From assembly GCA_016714605.1 (NCBI GenBank), contig JADKDL010000013.1, positions 124,001 through 188,000 of the forward strand: 64,000 bases of DNA, given 5' to 3'. This stretch comes from Bacteroidales bacterium. Lineage in GTDB: Bacteria; Bacteroidota; Bacteroidia; Bacteroidales; UBA1715. The position numbers and the translations under genes are program-made. Positions 27,722-38,584 of this stretch are shown here, one piece after another. Under the pieces are notes generated by a model. The model did not search any database and was not told the DNA's origin. It saw nothing but the letters and a program-made list of their open reading frames with translations. The first letter of the stretch is position 1, and each line of letters starts with the position of its first letter.

Positions 27722-28381
27722 ATGGATAAAATAAAAATATTACTCGTAGATGACCATCAGATTGTAAGAGATGGAATAAAGGCATTAATCATCGAAGATC
27801 GTGAAATCCTTATAATTGGAGAGGCTGCAAGCGGTGTAGAACTTGAAGAGTTACTTGTTTCTCACAAACCCAATGTTATTCTACTAGACATCAATTTGCC
27901 TGATACAACCGGTATTGATCTTACTAAAAAAATCACCGAACAATATCCTGAAGTGAAAATTCTTATTCTCTCTATGCACATGGGAGAGGAGTTTATTTGT
28001 AATGCAATAGAAGCAGGTGCTAAAGGATATTTACCCAAAACTACCTCGCAAGATGAACTTATTAATGCGATTAAGAAAATAAATTCAGGGGGAGAATATT
28101 ATAATAATGACGTATCGGAAGTATTGTTGAAAAGCTACATAAAAAAGACCCAAAATGCGGCAAAGCACAAGCAAGACAAACAAGTAACACTTACCAAAAG
28201 AGAAGCGGAGATTCTAAAATCGTTTGCTGAAGGTCTAAGCAATCAGGAAATTGCCGATAGACTTTTTATCAGCATTCGCACCGTTGAGTCGCACAAAAAT
28301 AATATTATGCAAAAACTTGAACTTAAATCGACTGTTGAACTGGTGAAATATGCAATAAGAAATAATATTGTTGATTTATAA
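27722..28381 (+). CDS. NarL/LuxR-family response regulator
   Basis: A 219-residue regulator. The receiver domain has LLVDDHQIVRDG and phospho-acceptor Asp56 (VILLDINLPD); the C-terminal LuxR-type helix-turn-helix is LTKREAEILKSFAEGLSNQE followed by RTVESHKNNIMQKL. It is paired with the HisKA_3 kinase directly upstream, and the two are presumably co-transcribed. Target genes are unknown. Confidence 0.95.
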   Translation: MDKIKILLVDDHQIVRDGIKALIIEDREILIIGEAASGVELEELLVSHKPNVILLDINLPDTTGIDLTKKITEQYPEVKILILSMHMGEEFICNAIEAGAKGYLPKTTSQDELINAIKKINSGGEYYNNDVSEVLLKSYIKKTQNAAKHKQDKQVTLTKREAEILKSFAEGLSNQEIADRLFISIRTVESHKNNIMQKLELKSTVELVKYAIRNNIVDL

Positions 28382-28410
28382 TCTCATCTAGTCTTAAATA
28401 GAATAGAAGT

Positions 28411-29226
28411 TTAACCGATGTAATACATTTCATTCTGAAAGATTAACAACTTTTCTTTTTCTAATTGATGTACTATTTCATTTAGTTCGTTTGCTGATGT
28501 TTTTAATTCACTGTTCAGCATCTCAAAAGTCTGAGGTTTGTGTAAAACTAAACGAAGAATTTGTCCTCGTTTTTGTCTTTGCGAACCTACAAATTTAGAT
28601 TGTTTTGTGTAGGTTGTCGACAATGAATTCAAGTTACCGAACTGCTTTTTCAGGAACGTTCCGTAATCCATCATTGCCCAGTAAAACATCTTCGGATTTT
28701 CTTTATCAACAACTTGATGTAATACCTGCAAAAGCTTTTGGTCTTCAATTTTTTCTTCCATGCTGAAAAAATGAAAAATCAGAACCTGTCTTATATTCGT
28801 CTCTATAAATAATTCAGGTTTATTATAAGCATAAACCAAAATTGCTCTAGCAGTTGCTTCGCCAATGCCGGGCAGCTGTTTCAAGTCGTCAAAAGATTGT
28901 GGCAATACCCCCTTATAGTTATTTACTATTATTTCAGAAGCACTTTTCAGGTACTTAGCTCTTCTATTGTAGCCTAAGCCGTTCCATAATAATAAAACTT
29001 CGTGCAAAGAGGCTTTGGCAATAGCTTCAAAATTGGCAAAAACAGACGAGAACTCGTTAAATTTCTGCATTACCCTATTTACTTGGGTTTGCTGCAACAT
29101 AAGTTCCGATAAAAAAACATTATAAGGGCTTGTATCTTCTCTCCAAGGCATGGAACGGTAGTTTTTTTCATAATATCCATAGAGAAGATTTCTGAATACA
29201 TTTATTTCAGATAGACTAACATTCAT
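28411..29226 (-). CDS. MutY-like HhH-GPD DNA glycosylase without Fe-S cluster
   Basis: A 271-residue protein with the MutY-type segment SELMLQQTQVNRV (catalytic Glu41), WNGLGYNRRAKYLKSAS and helix-hairpin-helix LPGIGEATARAILVYAY (118-134). At the position of MutY Asp138 it has Glu142 (FIETNIRQV). The C-terminal cysteine cluster that binds 4Fe-4S is absent; no cysteine is seen in the protein at all. It also lacks the NUDIX-like domain that reads 8-oxoG. It is probably an adenine- or mismatch-type glycosylase of the cluster-less group, with activity uncertain. It converges on the response regulator. Confidence 0.8.
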   Translation of the reverse strand: MNVSLSEINVFRNLLYGYYEKNYRSMPWREDTSPYNVFLSELMLQQTQVNRVMQKFNEFSSVFANFEAIAKASLHEVLLLWNGLGYNRRAKYLKSASEIIVNNYKGVLPQSFDDLKQLPGIGEATARAILVYAYNKPELFIETNIRQVLIFHFFSMEEKIEDQKLLQVLHQVVDKENPKMFYWAMMDYGTFLKKQFGNLNSLSTTYTKQSKFVGSQRQKRGQILRLVLHKPQTFEMLNSELKTSANELNEIVHQLEKEKLLIFQNEMYYIG

Positions 29227-29339
29227 AACAGACGCATTTCAATTTATGTAATTAAATTTTTAAAAAGAATTAAACAAATAGTTTATAAAATATTACACTT
29301 CTTTAGCTTATAATACAAAAATTAATAAAATCTAATATC

Positions 29340-29347
29340 TATATTTG
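29340..29347 (+). promoter_or_regulatory. Possible purL -7 promoter box
   Basis: TATATTTG matches the -7 consensus, but no TTTG lies at the right upstream distance. If used, purL would have a 5' leader of about 120 nt; I see no known purine riboswitch in it. Confidence 0.3.
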
Positions 29348-29472
29348 CAACCGGAAAAAGTTGCTTACATAATTCTTAAAAATAGTTGTTGAAAGCCCAC
29401 TTTTTCAAACATATTTAATTTTCATTACCTTATATTTTGTAAATAATTCTGTTAATATCTTACACAATACTT

Positions 29473-32400
29473 ATGATTTATTTTTTTGAAAGTAATAACG
29501 GTAGAATTTTAGCTGTAAACGCTCCATCGGGTTTAGACCAACAAGCAATTGAAAAATTAAAATGGGCATTTAACGAAGCAAAATTACTATCAGAAACAAA
29601 AGTATCAGGAAATTTTGTAGGTCCAAGAAAAGAAATGATTACCCCTTGGAGTACAAATGCAGTAGAAATAACCCAAAACATGGGTATTGATAAAATTGTA
29701 AGAATAGAAGAGTTTATAAAAGTAGCATCAGAGACTATCAGTTTCGATCCTATGCTCACGGCTCTTTATAAAGAACTAAATCAGACCATTTTTGATATAG
29801 ATATAAAGCCCGAACCAATTATAAATATTGACGATATTGATGCATATAATAAAAAAGAAGGTTTAGCTTTAAGTGCCGATGAGGTTGCATATCTAGAAAA
29901 TCTATCGGTTAAACTAAAAAGAAAACTTACCGACAGCGAGATTTTTGGTTTCTCACAAGTTAACTCAGAACACTGTCGCCACAAAATTTTTAATGGAACA
30001 TTCATTATCGATGGCAATGAAAAAGCAGAATCGCTTTTTAAACTAATAAAACTCACCACAGAAACAAACAAGAAAAGAGTTGTTTCGGCATATAAAGACA
30101 ATTGCGCCTTTTTATGCAGGGTCCGGTTATGAGTCAGTTTGCTCCTAAAACGCAAGACAAGCCCGACTTTTTTCAGACAAAAGATATTGAAGCCGTTTTC
30201 TCGCTCAAAGCAGAAACGCACAACTTCCCCACAACAGTAGAACCTTTCAACGGGGCTGCAACCGGTTCTGGTGGCGAAATTAGAGACCGTATAGCTGGTG
30301 GAACAGCTTCATATCCTATTTCAGGAACGGCTGTTTACATGACTTCTTACCCAAGCCTAGAAGGTGCAAGAAATTGGGAAAAAGCGGTAAATGAAAGAAA
30401 TTGGCTATACCAAACACCCGAAGAGATTTTGATAAAAGCTTCTAATGGAGCATCTGATTTCGGTAATAAATTTGGTCAACCGCTTATTTGCGGAAGCGTT
30501 TTGACTTTCGAACATTTCGAAAATTCACGCGTGTATGGATTTGATAAAGTTATAATGCTTGCCGGAGGTATCGGTTTTGGAAATAAACGCGATGCTCTGA
30601 AAAATGAACCACAAAAAGGCGATAAAGTAGTGCTTCTGGGTGGCGATAACTATCGTATTGGAATGGGTGGCGGTGCAGTATCGTCGGTAGCAACCGGAGA
30701 ATTCAACAATGCTATAGAACTAAATGCCGTGCAGCGTTCTAACCCTGAAATGCAAAAACGAGCATATAATGCAATTCGTGCTTTGGGCGAAATGGATGAA
30801 AATCCAATCGTTTCTATTCATGACCACGGTGCAGGCGGTCACCTTAACTGCCTTTCTGAACTTGTTGAAGCTACAGGAGGTATTATAAACATTGATAAAC
30901 TTCCAAAAGGAGACCCTACATTATCGGCAAAAGAAATGTGCGGTAACGAGTCGCAAGAAAGAATGGGACTTGTGCTTCATGCCAAAGATATTGAAACGCT
31001 TAAAAATATTGCAGAAAGAGAACGAGCTCCAATGTACGTAATTGGCGAAGCTACAGGCGATATGCAATTTACCTTTACCGACAATGTAACGGGCGAAAAA
31101 CCTATAGATTTACAATTGGATGATATGTTTGGAAATCCGCCAAAAACAATCATTACCGATACCACAAGAAACGAAACCTATCAAAACATAGATTTTGATG
31201 ATGCTAAAATAGAAGCTTACTTAACCGATATTCTACAACTTGAATCGGTTGCTTGTAAAGATTATTTGACCAATAAAGTTGACCGCTCTGTAACCGGAAA
31301 AGTTGCCAAACAGCAATGTGCCGGTCCGCTTCAACTTCCGCTGAATAACTTGGGTGTGGTTAATTTCGATTACAATGGACATAAAGGTATTGCAAATAGC
31401 CTTGGACACGCTCCGGTAAGCGGCTTGGCCAATCCGGCAGCAGGTTCAGTACTTTCTATTGCCGAAGCTCTAACCAATATAATTTGGGCACCGCTCGAAA
31501 TGCAACTCGATGGAATTTCGCTCAGTGCAAACTGGATGTGGCCTTGTAAAAACCCGGGCGAAGATGCCAGACTCTACGAAGCGGTAAAAGCAGCAAGCAG
31601 TTTTGCAATTGCTCTGGGAATTAACATTCCAACCGGAAAAGATTCCCTATCTATGACCCAAAAATACAAAGACGGTAGTGTTGTTTATTCTCCCGGAACG
31701 GTTATAATCACTGCCGCTGCCGAAGTATCTGACATTACTAAAATTGTAGAACCGGTTATTAAACCTATTGAAAATACCAATTTATATTTTGTAGATTTCG
31801 GACTTTCGGGCTTCAATCTGGGTGGTAGCAGCTTTGCGCAAATTCAAAATAAAATTGGCAACAATACCCCAAATGTTACCGATGCAGCATATTTCAAATT
31901 GGCATTTAATACTATTCAAAATCTTATTCTCGAAGGTAAAATACTTGCAGGTCATGATATTTCTGCGGGCGGACTTATTACCACCTTGCTCGAAATGAAT
32001 TTTGCTAATACCAATTGTGGTATGAATGTAAATCTTTCTGCAATTCCTGCCAACTCATTTACCGAAGTATTATTCAGCGAAAATCCGGGAATTATTATTC
32101 AATCTTCAACCGATTTAAGTAAAGAGCTTTCATCGCTTAAAGCTTATAAAATAGGTACCGTAAGCAATAGTAGAACACTTGAAATTACAAGAAACGATAA
32201 AAAACTTTCGCTGCAAATAGATTCATATCGCGATATTTGGTTCAAAACCTCATATCTGCTCGACAGATTGCAGTGTGGCGAAACACTTGCCAAAGCAAGA
32301 TTTGAAAACTACAAAAAACATAAACTAGAATATACATTCCCTGCGTCGTTTAAAGGTAAACTGAGTGCGTATGGTTTGGAAGCTAATAGAAAAACCAGAT

Positions 32401-33158
32401 CAGGTATAAAAGCAGCAATCATTCGCGAAAAAGGGGTGAATGGAGATAGAGAAATGGCTTGGGCTATGCACTTGGCTGGCTTCGACGTGAAAGATGTTCA
32501 CATGACCGACCTAATTGCCGGAAGAGAAACCCTTGAAGATATAAATTTTATTGTCTATGTAGGTGGATTCTCAAATTCCGATGTATTAGGTTCTGCTAAA
32601 GGTTGGGCTGGTGCTTTTTTATATAATACCAAAGCAAAAGAAACCTTAGATAGATTCTATGCCAGAAAAGACACCATGAGCTTAGGTGTATGTAACGGAT
32701 GCCAATTGATGATTGAACTCGGACTCATCTACCCTGAGCACAAGCAAAAGCCTAAAATGGAGCACAATGAATCGCATAAATTTGAATCAATATTCCTTTC
32801 TGTTCAAATTCAAGATACTAATTCTATAATGCTTGAAACGCTCAAAAATACGAGCTTAGGAATATGGGTGGCTCACGGAGAAGGTAAATTTAACTTACCA
32901 CTGAGCGAAGATAATTATTCAATTGCAATGAAATTCTCACACGGCACTTACCCAGCCAATCCGAACGGTTCGCAATACAACACCGCCGGATTGTGTTCTA
33001 CCGATGGCAGACATTTGGCTATGATGCCTCACTTAGAAAGAGCTATCTACCCGTGGAACTGGGCTTATTATGACCAAAACAGAACCAGCGATGAGGTTTC
33101 GCCTTGGATTGAAGCATTTGTAAACGCTCGTAAGTGGATTGCTAATGCAACCAAGTAA
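29473..33158 (+). CDS. purL: Phosphoribosylformylglycinamidine synthase, one apparent frameshift
   Basis: Large single-chain PurL, which uses glutamine and ATP to convert FGAR to FGAM in purine synthesis. The first frame ends at 30132 and the second is open from 30102. One missing T in the TTTTT run near 30110 explains the break (CAF..MQGPVMSQFA), and correction gives 1228 codons, a normal length. Visible motifs are AETHNFPTTVEPFNGAATG, HDHGAGGHLNCLSELVE, the second synthetase half around AGHDISAGGL, and the class I glutaminase with LGVCNGCQLMIELG (nucleophile Cys) and HLERAIYPWNW. An essential purine gene with a homopolymer break points to sequence error, not decay. Confidence 0.95.
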
Positions 33159-33207
33159 AATAACGATTTAAAACTTTAATTTCTAAAATATAATAAACTA
33201 GATAAAT

Positions 33208-34857
33208 ATGTTACCAACTATCAATCCTACCACCACCAATGCGTGGAAAGCTTTAGAAGCTTATTATAGTACATTTAAGGGAACGCAAATGAAAAATTTG
33301 TTCAAGGCCGACCCAAATCGTTTTTCTAAATACTCATTAAAATTTGAAGATATCTTAATAGATTTTTCAAAAAATCTTATCGATGAAAAGGTATTTTCAA
33401 TGTTGCTTAATCTTGCAGAAGAGTGCAAACTGAAAGATGCTATTGGAGCAGAATTTAGTGGAGAAAAAATCAATAAAACAGAAAACAGATCGGTACTTCA
33501 CGTTGCGTTAAGAAACAGAAGCAACACACCAATTTTATCAGAAGGCAAAGACGTAATGCCTGAGATAAATGCGGTATTGAAACAAATGAAAGAATTCTCA
33601 GAACAGATTATTTCAGGTTCGTGGAAAGGATATACCGGAAAAGCTATTACCGATATTGTGAATATTGGTATTGGAGGTTCAGATTTAGGACCACTTATGG
33701 TTACCGAGGCTCTTAAACCTTATCAGAAAAGACATATCAACCTGCATTTTGTATCAAATGTAGATGGAACACATATAGCAGAAACGGTTCTAAAAGTAAA
33801 TCCGGAAACAACGCTGTTTATCGTAGCTTCTAAGACATTTACCACACAAGAAACTATGACCAATGCAGAATCGGCAAAAGCATGGTTCTTAAAATCGGCT
33901 AAAAATGCTGAGTTTGTAAAAAATCATTTTGTTGCTCTTTCAACCAATGCTACCGAGGTTGCTAAATTTGGAATAGATATTAAAAACATGTTCCAATTTT
34001 GGGATTGGGTTGGTGGAAGATATTCATTATGGTCGGCAATTGGTCTATCTATAGCTTGTGGTATTGGATATGAGAATTTCGAAGCGCTACTAGAAGGTGC
34101 ACATGCTATGGATAAGCATTTCAGCACAACAAGTTTTGATAAAAACCTTCCGGTAATTTTAGCACTTATAGGAATATGGTACAATAATTTCTATAAAGCA
34201 GAAACCGAAGCAATATTACCTTACGACCAATACCTACACCGTTTTGCAGCATACTTCCAACAAGGAAATATGGAAAGTAATGGTAAATATGTAGACAGAA
34301 ATGGCGAGAAAGTAAGCTACCAAACCGGTCCTATTATTTGGGGCGAACCGGGAACCAACGGTCAGCATGCTTTTTATCAGCTTATACACCAAGGTACAAA
34401 ATTAATTCCTTGCGATTTTATAGCACCAGCTCAAAGTCACAATAAAATAAGCGACCACCACCAGAAACTTCTTGCAAACTATTTTGCACAAACCGAAGCG
34501 CTTATGATGGGGAAAACCGCAGAACAAGTAAAAGCAGAGCTTGTAGCGGCAGGAAAAAGCGAAGCAGAAATAAAAATGCTATTACCTTTTATGGTTTTTG
34601 ATGGTAATATACCTACAAACTCTATATTAGCAAAACAAATTACGCCAAGAGCACTTGGAGCACTAATCGCAATGTATGAACATAAGATTTTTGTACAAGG
34701 AATTATATGGAATATTTTCAGTTTTGATCAATGGGGAGTACAATTAGGCAAACAATTGGCTAATGTAATATTGCCGGAACTTACCGACAATAACCCAATC
34801 GCATCGCACGATGCTTCAACCAATGGTTTGATAAATGAATACAAAAAAATGAGATAA
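33208..34857 (+). CDS. pgi: Glucose-6-phosphate isomerase
   Basis: A 549-residue phosphoglucose isomerase, interconverting glucose-6-phosphate and fructose-6-phosphate. Signatures include VNIGIGGSDLGPLMV, the family pattern FWDWVGGRYSLWSAIGLSI, GEPGTNGQHAFYQLIHQGTK and the C-terminal FDQWGVQLGK. It is complete and follows purL by 49 bp. It is probably co-transcribed with or terminates near the 21-bp repeat array that follows. Confidence 0.97.
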   Translation: MLPTINPTTTNAWKALEAYYSTFKGTQMKNLFKADPNRFSKYSLKFEDILIDFSKNLIDEKVFSMLLNLAEECKLKDAIGAEFSGEKINKTENRSVLHVALRNRSNTPILSEGKDVMPEINAVLKQMKEFSEQIISGSWKGYTGKAITDIVNIGIGGSDLGPLMVTEALKPYQKRHINLHFVSNVDGTHIAETVLKVNPETTLFIVASKTFTTQETMTNAESAKAWFLKSAKNAEFVKNHFVALSTNATEVAKFGIDIKNMFQFWDWVGGRYSLWSAIGLSIACGIGYENFEALLEGAHAMDKHFSTTSFDKNLPVILALIGIWYNNFYKAETEAILPYDQYLHRFAAYFQQGNMESNGKYVDRNGEKVSYQTGPIIWGEPGTNGQHAFYQLIHQGTKLIPCDFIAPAQSHNKISDHHQKLLANYFAQTEALMMGKTAEQVKAELVAAGKSEAEIKMLLPFMVFDGNIPTNSILAKQITPRALGALIAMYEHKIFVQGIIWNIFSFDQWGVQLGKQLANVILPELTDNNPIASHDASTNGLINEYKKMR

Positions 34858-34968
34858 AAATCATTTTAAATCTATATATCATCGTAAAAAAAAAATCTAT
34901 AGATAGATATAAATAAAAAAGCTCGGTTCAAACTTTGAACCGGGCTTTTTTTGTGGCATCGAAAAATG

Positions 34969-35398
34969 GTTGCCGGTAATTGGGGAATCGCTCCCTGTCA
35001 TAAGGAAATGGCTGCCGGTCATAAAATAATCATAGACGGTCATAGAATATTCATTGACCGTCATAAAAAAATGATTGGCCGTCACGAGAAAATCGTTCCC
35101 TGTCATAAAGAAATGGCAGACGGTCACAAAATAATCATAGACGGTCATAAAATAATGGCACAACCGCTATAAAAAATGAAAAATCCGCATAAAATTATCG
35201 TTCAACCGCACAAGAAAATGGCTCAACCGCATGAAATAATCATATAACCGCACCGATTTTTGACAAAACCGCAGAGGCAAATGGTTCAACCGCATATATA
35301 AATGACTTAACCGCATTAAACAATGACAAAACCGCTTCGATAAATGGTTCAACCGCACCAAATAATGGTTCAACCGCAAGAGATAATCATTATTGGGC
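34969..35398. repeat. Degenerate tandem array of about 21 units of exactly 21 bp
   Basis: From 34969 the sequence can be cut into consecutive 21-mers. The first ten follow TCATAAAATAATCATAGACG(G) and the next eleven follow CATAAAATTATCGTTCAACC(G). The conserved positions are the CG-CA junction and AAT in the middle; six bases after CA vary freely. Because 21 is a multiple of three, long spurious reading frames arise on both strands with heptad-like peptides. I judge none of them to be a real protein. The flanks 34858-34968 and 35399-35536 hold no gene; TTCAAACTTTGAACCGGGCT near 34926-34947 is a hairpin with a following T-run that may terminate pgi. Confidence 0.88.
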
Positions 35399-35536
35399 AT
35401 GGTTGTATTATTAACAGGTTTGCCCTATTCTGTAATTCTTAATTTTTATTTGAATATAAATATAAAGCTTAAAAAATATTAGGACAATGATAAATAAAAA
35501 AGAGACCCTTTTATGAGAGTCTCTTGCCATTCAATA

Positions 35537-36805
35537 TTATGTTTTTTGTTTCTTCTTCTTCGCTGCCGGAAATAGAACATTGTTTAATATGAGTCGGTAG
35601 CCTGGAGAGTTTTTATGGTTATCAAGGTCTGTAAATGGATCGCCCACAAAATGTCGATAATCTTCGGGGTCATGTCCTCCATAAAATGTCCAGGTTCCTT
35701 TGGCAAATGTTCCATGTAAATATCTGGCTTCGTGTGCCGACTTATTTTCACCAAGTACAAGTACATTAGATTTTATTACGTCTTTATTAAAAGCCGTTGT
35801 CTGCCCCATAAATCCTTTTACGAGCGAAGTATGATTCTGGCAAAGCATGGTAGGTACTGGATCCCATTTGGCAGAAAACTCAAACAATGTAAAATAATCG
35901 TCGTTTTCTGTAACCTTTCTCGTGTCGGTAACATCAATATTAGAAAATTCATATTCCATAGGATTCATTTTCAGAGTAAAATCTCTGAAAGCAAATGTTT
36001 TTTCGAAGTTCAAAGCAGATTGACAATTGGCATGTGCCGCGTCGCCATCAAACATGCTTTCGCAAATATCAGTATCTTCGGCAGCGAGAGCTATGTCAAA
36101 AGAGTCGGTGCCTGAACACATTGCAAATAAAAAACCACCTTGACTTACATAATCTCTGATGGATTTGGCAATAAACAATTTGAGTTGCGATACCTTCTGA
36201 AAGCCGTATTTTTTTGCTTCGGCTTCGCTGTTTGCAACCTGTTCTTGGTACCAAGGTACGTTTCTGTAGCTAGAATAAAATTTACCGTACTGTCCGGTAA
36301 AATCTTCATGATGCAAATGCAGCCAATCATATTTTGATAAATCTCCGGCAACAATATCCCCATCATATATTACTACGTAAGGTATTTCGGCGTAGGTAAG
36401 AGCTAGGGTAACGGCATCGTCCCAAGGTAATTTTTCTTTAGGAGAATAAACTGCAATTTTAGGGGGTTTTTCTAATTTAAGAGCGTCCATATTTGCACTG
36501 GGCGATTTGATAGATTCTAATATTGCTTGAGTTTGTGCATCAGCAATTATTTCATATGATACGCCTCTTATGTCGCATTCTGTTTTTATACCCTCATTAT
36601 ATTGAAATAAAAAACTACCACCTCTGTAGTTCAAAAGCCATTGCGCATCTAGGTTATTTTGTAGTACCCAATAGGCAATACCATATGCTTTCAGGTGGTT
36701 TTTTTGTGTATTATCCATGGGTATCATCAAACTAAAAGCAAAGCCTATATTAGATAAAAAAATCAGGAATAAAATTAGTCCTAGTTTAAAATGGAGATTT
36801 TTCAT
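35537..36805 (-). CDS. Secreted protein annotated by tradition as asparagine synthetase B
   Basis: About 422 residues from ATG 36805, chosen because it starts a good signal peptide (MKNLHFKLGLILFLIFLSNI). An ATG 33 bp further upstream gives a worse N-terminus. The mature part begins LMIPMDNTQKNHLKAYGIAY and continues LLNYRGGSFL, a protein conserved in Bacteroidota whose database name, asparagine synthetase B, is not supported by any synthetase motif I can see. Other features are LHHEDFTGQYGKFY and MCSGTDSFDIALA, resembling a DUF4159-like or glutamine-amidotransferase-like fold. Its function is unknown. The start overlaps the end of dnaB by about 20 bp. Confidence 0.75.
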   Translation of the reverse strand: MKNLHFKLGLILFLIFLSNIGFAFSLMIPMDNTQKNHLKAYGIAYWVLQNNLDAQWLLNYRGGSFLFQYNEGIKTECDIRGVSYEIIADAQTQAILESIKSPSANMDALKLEKPPKIAVYSPKEKLPWDDAVTLALTYAEIPYVVIYDGDIVAGDLSKYDWLHLHHEDFTGQYGKFYSSYRNVPWYQEQVANSEAEAKKYGFQKVSQLKLFIAKSIRDYVSQGGFLFAMCSGTDSFDIALAAEDTDICESMFDGDAAHANCQSALNFEKTFAFRDFTLKMNPMEYEFSNIDVTDTRKVTENDDYFTLFEFSAKWDPVPTMLCQNHTSLVKGFMGQTTAFNKDVIKSNVLVLGENKSAHEARYLHGTFAKGTWTFYGGHDPEDYRHFVGDPFTDLDNHKNSPGYRLILNNVLFPAAKKKKQKT

Positions 36806-38363
36806 TTTCAAAATTTGTATTTGGAACAATATGGTCAAACGGATTTGTATTATTAGTCGTATTTGATTTTGATTTATTAGATGAATCGGTATTCATTTTC
36901 GAGCTAAATATCATATTATTTTGATTCGAATCAGTACTGCTTATAAATCCTCCGTTGTTGAATTCGTCGAGTTCGGTAAATTTAGCAAGTTCTTTAATGA
37001 AACGAAGCCGCACGGTATCTACCGCACCATGTCTGTTTTTGGCAAGAATAATTTCGGCTACACCCATATTGCTTCTGCCTTCTTCATCTTCTATTATACC
37101 GTAATATTCAGGTCGGTGAATGAACATTACCATATCGGCATCTTGTTCAATTGCACCAGATTCTCGAAGGTCAGACAGTTGTGGTTTTTTATCACCACCT
37201 CTAGTTTCAACCGAACGGTTAAGTTGCGAAAGTGCTACAATAGGAATGTTTAGTTCCATGGCTACCGCTTTTATTTGTCTTGAAATCATACTCACCTCTT
37301 GTTCTCGGCTGCTTGAAACACCGGAAGTCATCAGTTGTAAGTAGTCAATAAAAAGCATTTTCACACCGTGTTTTTCTCTCAATCGTCGCGCTTTAGCTCT
37401 GAATTCAAAAATTGAAAGGGCAGGAGTATCGTCAAGAAATATTGGTGCTTTTGAAAGTATTTGCGTTTTTGTTTCTAATATCTTCCATTGTTCACCATCT
37501 AACCGTCCATTTTTTATTTTTTCATGCGGCAGTTCGGTTTCACTTACAATAAGACGGTTTACCAGTTGCAGATTTGACATTTCCAGTGAAAATATACCAA
37601 CGGGAATATTGTGGTCAACTGCCATTTTTCTAAGCATAGACAATATAAAAGCTGTTTTACCCATAGCAGGTCGAGCAGCAATTACAATCATGTTGGCAGG
37701 TTGCCATCCCGATGTGATTCTGTCTAATGGAGTGAAACCAGAAGGTACACCACTTAAGCTGTCTTCTCTTTGTCCGGCTTCTGCAATCATTGCAAGCGCC
37801 TGTGGAATAAGCGCTCCTATTGGTGCCGATTCTTTTTTAATGTTTCCCTCTGATACATTAAAAATCTCTTTCTCAGAGAAATCTAATAAATCTTGAACAT
37901 CGGTTTCTGTATCGTATGCTTTTTCTTGTATTTGAGTAGAAACTCTTATTAGTTCTCTTTGAATGAACTTTTCTGCAATAATTTTTGCATGATATTCAAC
38001 ATGGGCAGCAGACGATACTTTCTGTGTTAGTTTTGAGAGAAAAAATGGTCCTCCAATTTTGTCAATATCTCCATTTTTGCGCAGTTTTTCACTAACGGTA
38101 ATTAAATCTACCGGCTCATCCGATGTTGCTAATTGTCTAATTGCTGCATATATAAGCTGGTTGTTTTTATCGTAAAAACTTTCAGGTTTCAATATGTCTA
38201 TAACGCCTGTTACAGCATTCTCATCAATCATCAATTGTCCCAATACTATTTCTTCAATATCGGTAGCTTGGGGTGGAAGTTTGCCGTATTCTATGAAGTT
38301 TGGAGTCTGAGTATTTTGATTTCTATTGTTTTTGTATGTTTTATAATTTTTAGCGTCCTGCAT
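36786..38363 (-). CDS. dnaB: Replicative DNA helicase DnaB
   Basis: A 525-residue replicative helicase. The N-terminal primase-interacting domain begins at PPQATDIEEIVLGQLMID, and the RecA-like domain has Walker A ARPAMGKTAF, Walker B MLFIDYLQLM, and the DnaB signatures SLEMSNLQLVNRL, ALSQLNRSVETRG and LSDLRESGAIEQDADMVMF. It unwinds DNA at the replication fork as a hexamer. No intein is present. The poorly conserved asparagine-rich tail (about 490-525) is typical of the phylum. Confidence 0.97.
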   Translation of the reverse strand: MQDAKNYKTYKNNRNQNTQTPNFIEYGKLPPQATDIEEIVLGQLMIDENAVTGVIDILKPESFYDKNNQLIYAAIRQLATSDEPVDLITVSEKLRKNGDIDKIGGPFFLSKLTQKVSSAAHVEYHAKIIAEKFIQRELIRVSTQIQEKAYDTETDVQDLLDFSEKEIFNVSEGNIKKESAPIGALIPQALAMIAEAGQREDSLSGVPSGFTPLDRITSGWQPANMIVIAARPAMGKTAFILSMLRKMAVDHNIPVGIFSLEMSNLQLVNRLIVSETELPHEKIKNGRLDGEQWKILETKTQILSKAPIFLDDTPALSIFEFRAKARRLREKHGVKMLFIDYLQLMTSGVSSSREQEVSMISRQIKAVAMELNIPIVALSQLNRSVETRGGDKKPQLSDLRESGAIEQDADMVMFIHRPEYYGIIEDEEGRSNMGVAEIILAKNRHGAVDTVRLRFIKELAKFTELDEFNNGGFISSTDSNQNNMIFSSKMNTDSSNKSKSNTTNNTNPFDHIVPNTNFENEKSPF

Positions 38364-38584
38364 ACCTCTTTTCCTTATTTATACAAAAGTAATCAATATA
38401 AATTGATTTTCTACCCAAGAGTTATCTACAATAGAATGTTTATAAAATGTTAATAATTGTATAAAACTTCAGATTGTCATCAATTCTAGAGCAGTAGGTG
38501 CTGTACCGAAACGATGATGAATAAATTACAAAACTGCTATTTATAGAGAAGGATCGCGACTAGTAGAAGTTTCTTTATTTGGAA

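Noticed and set aside
34897..35400. Long reading frames with heptad-like peptides on both strands after pgi
   Set aside because: A 21-bp repeat keeps any stop-free frame open; frames exist on both strands at once and no start signals or family resemblance are seen.
35537..36805. Functional asparagine synthetase B
   Set aside because: No N-terminal nucleophile cysteine or ATP-pyrophosphatase motif is seen, and the protein has a signal peptide.
38364..38584. Possible tRNA in the spacer between dnaB and fmt
   Set aside because: I could not form a cloverleaf or find a T-loop motif; no tRNA or rRNA gene is apparent in the window.
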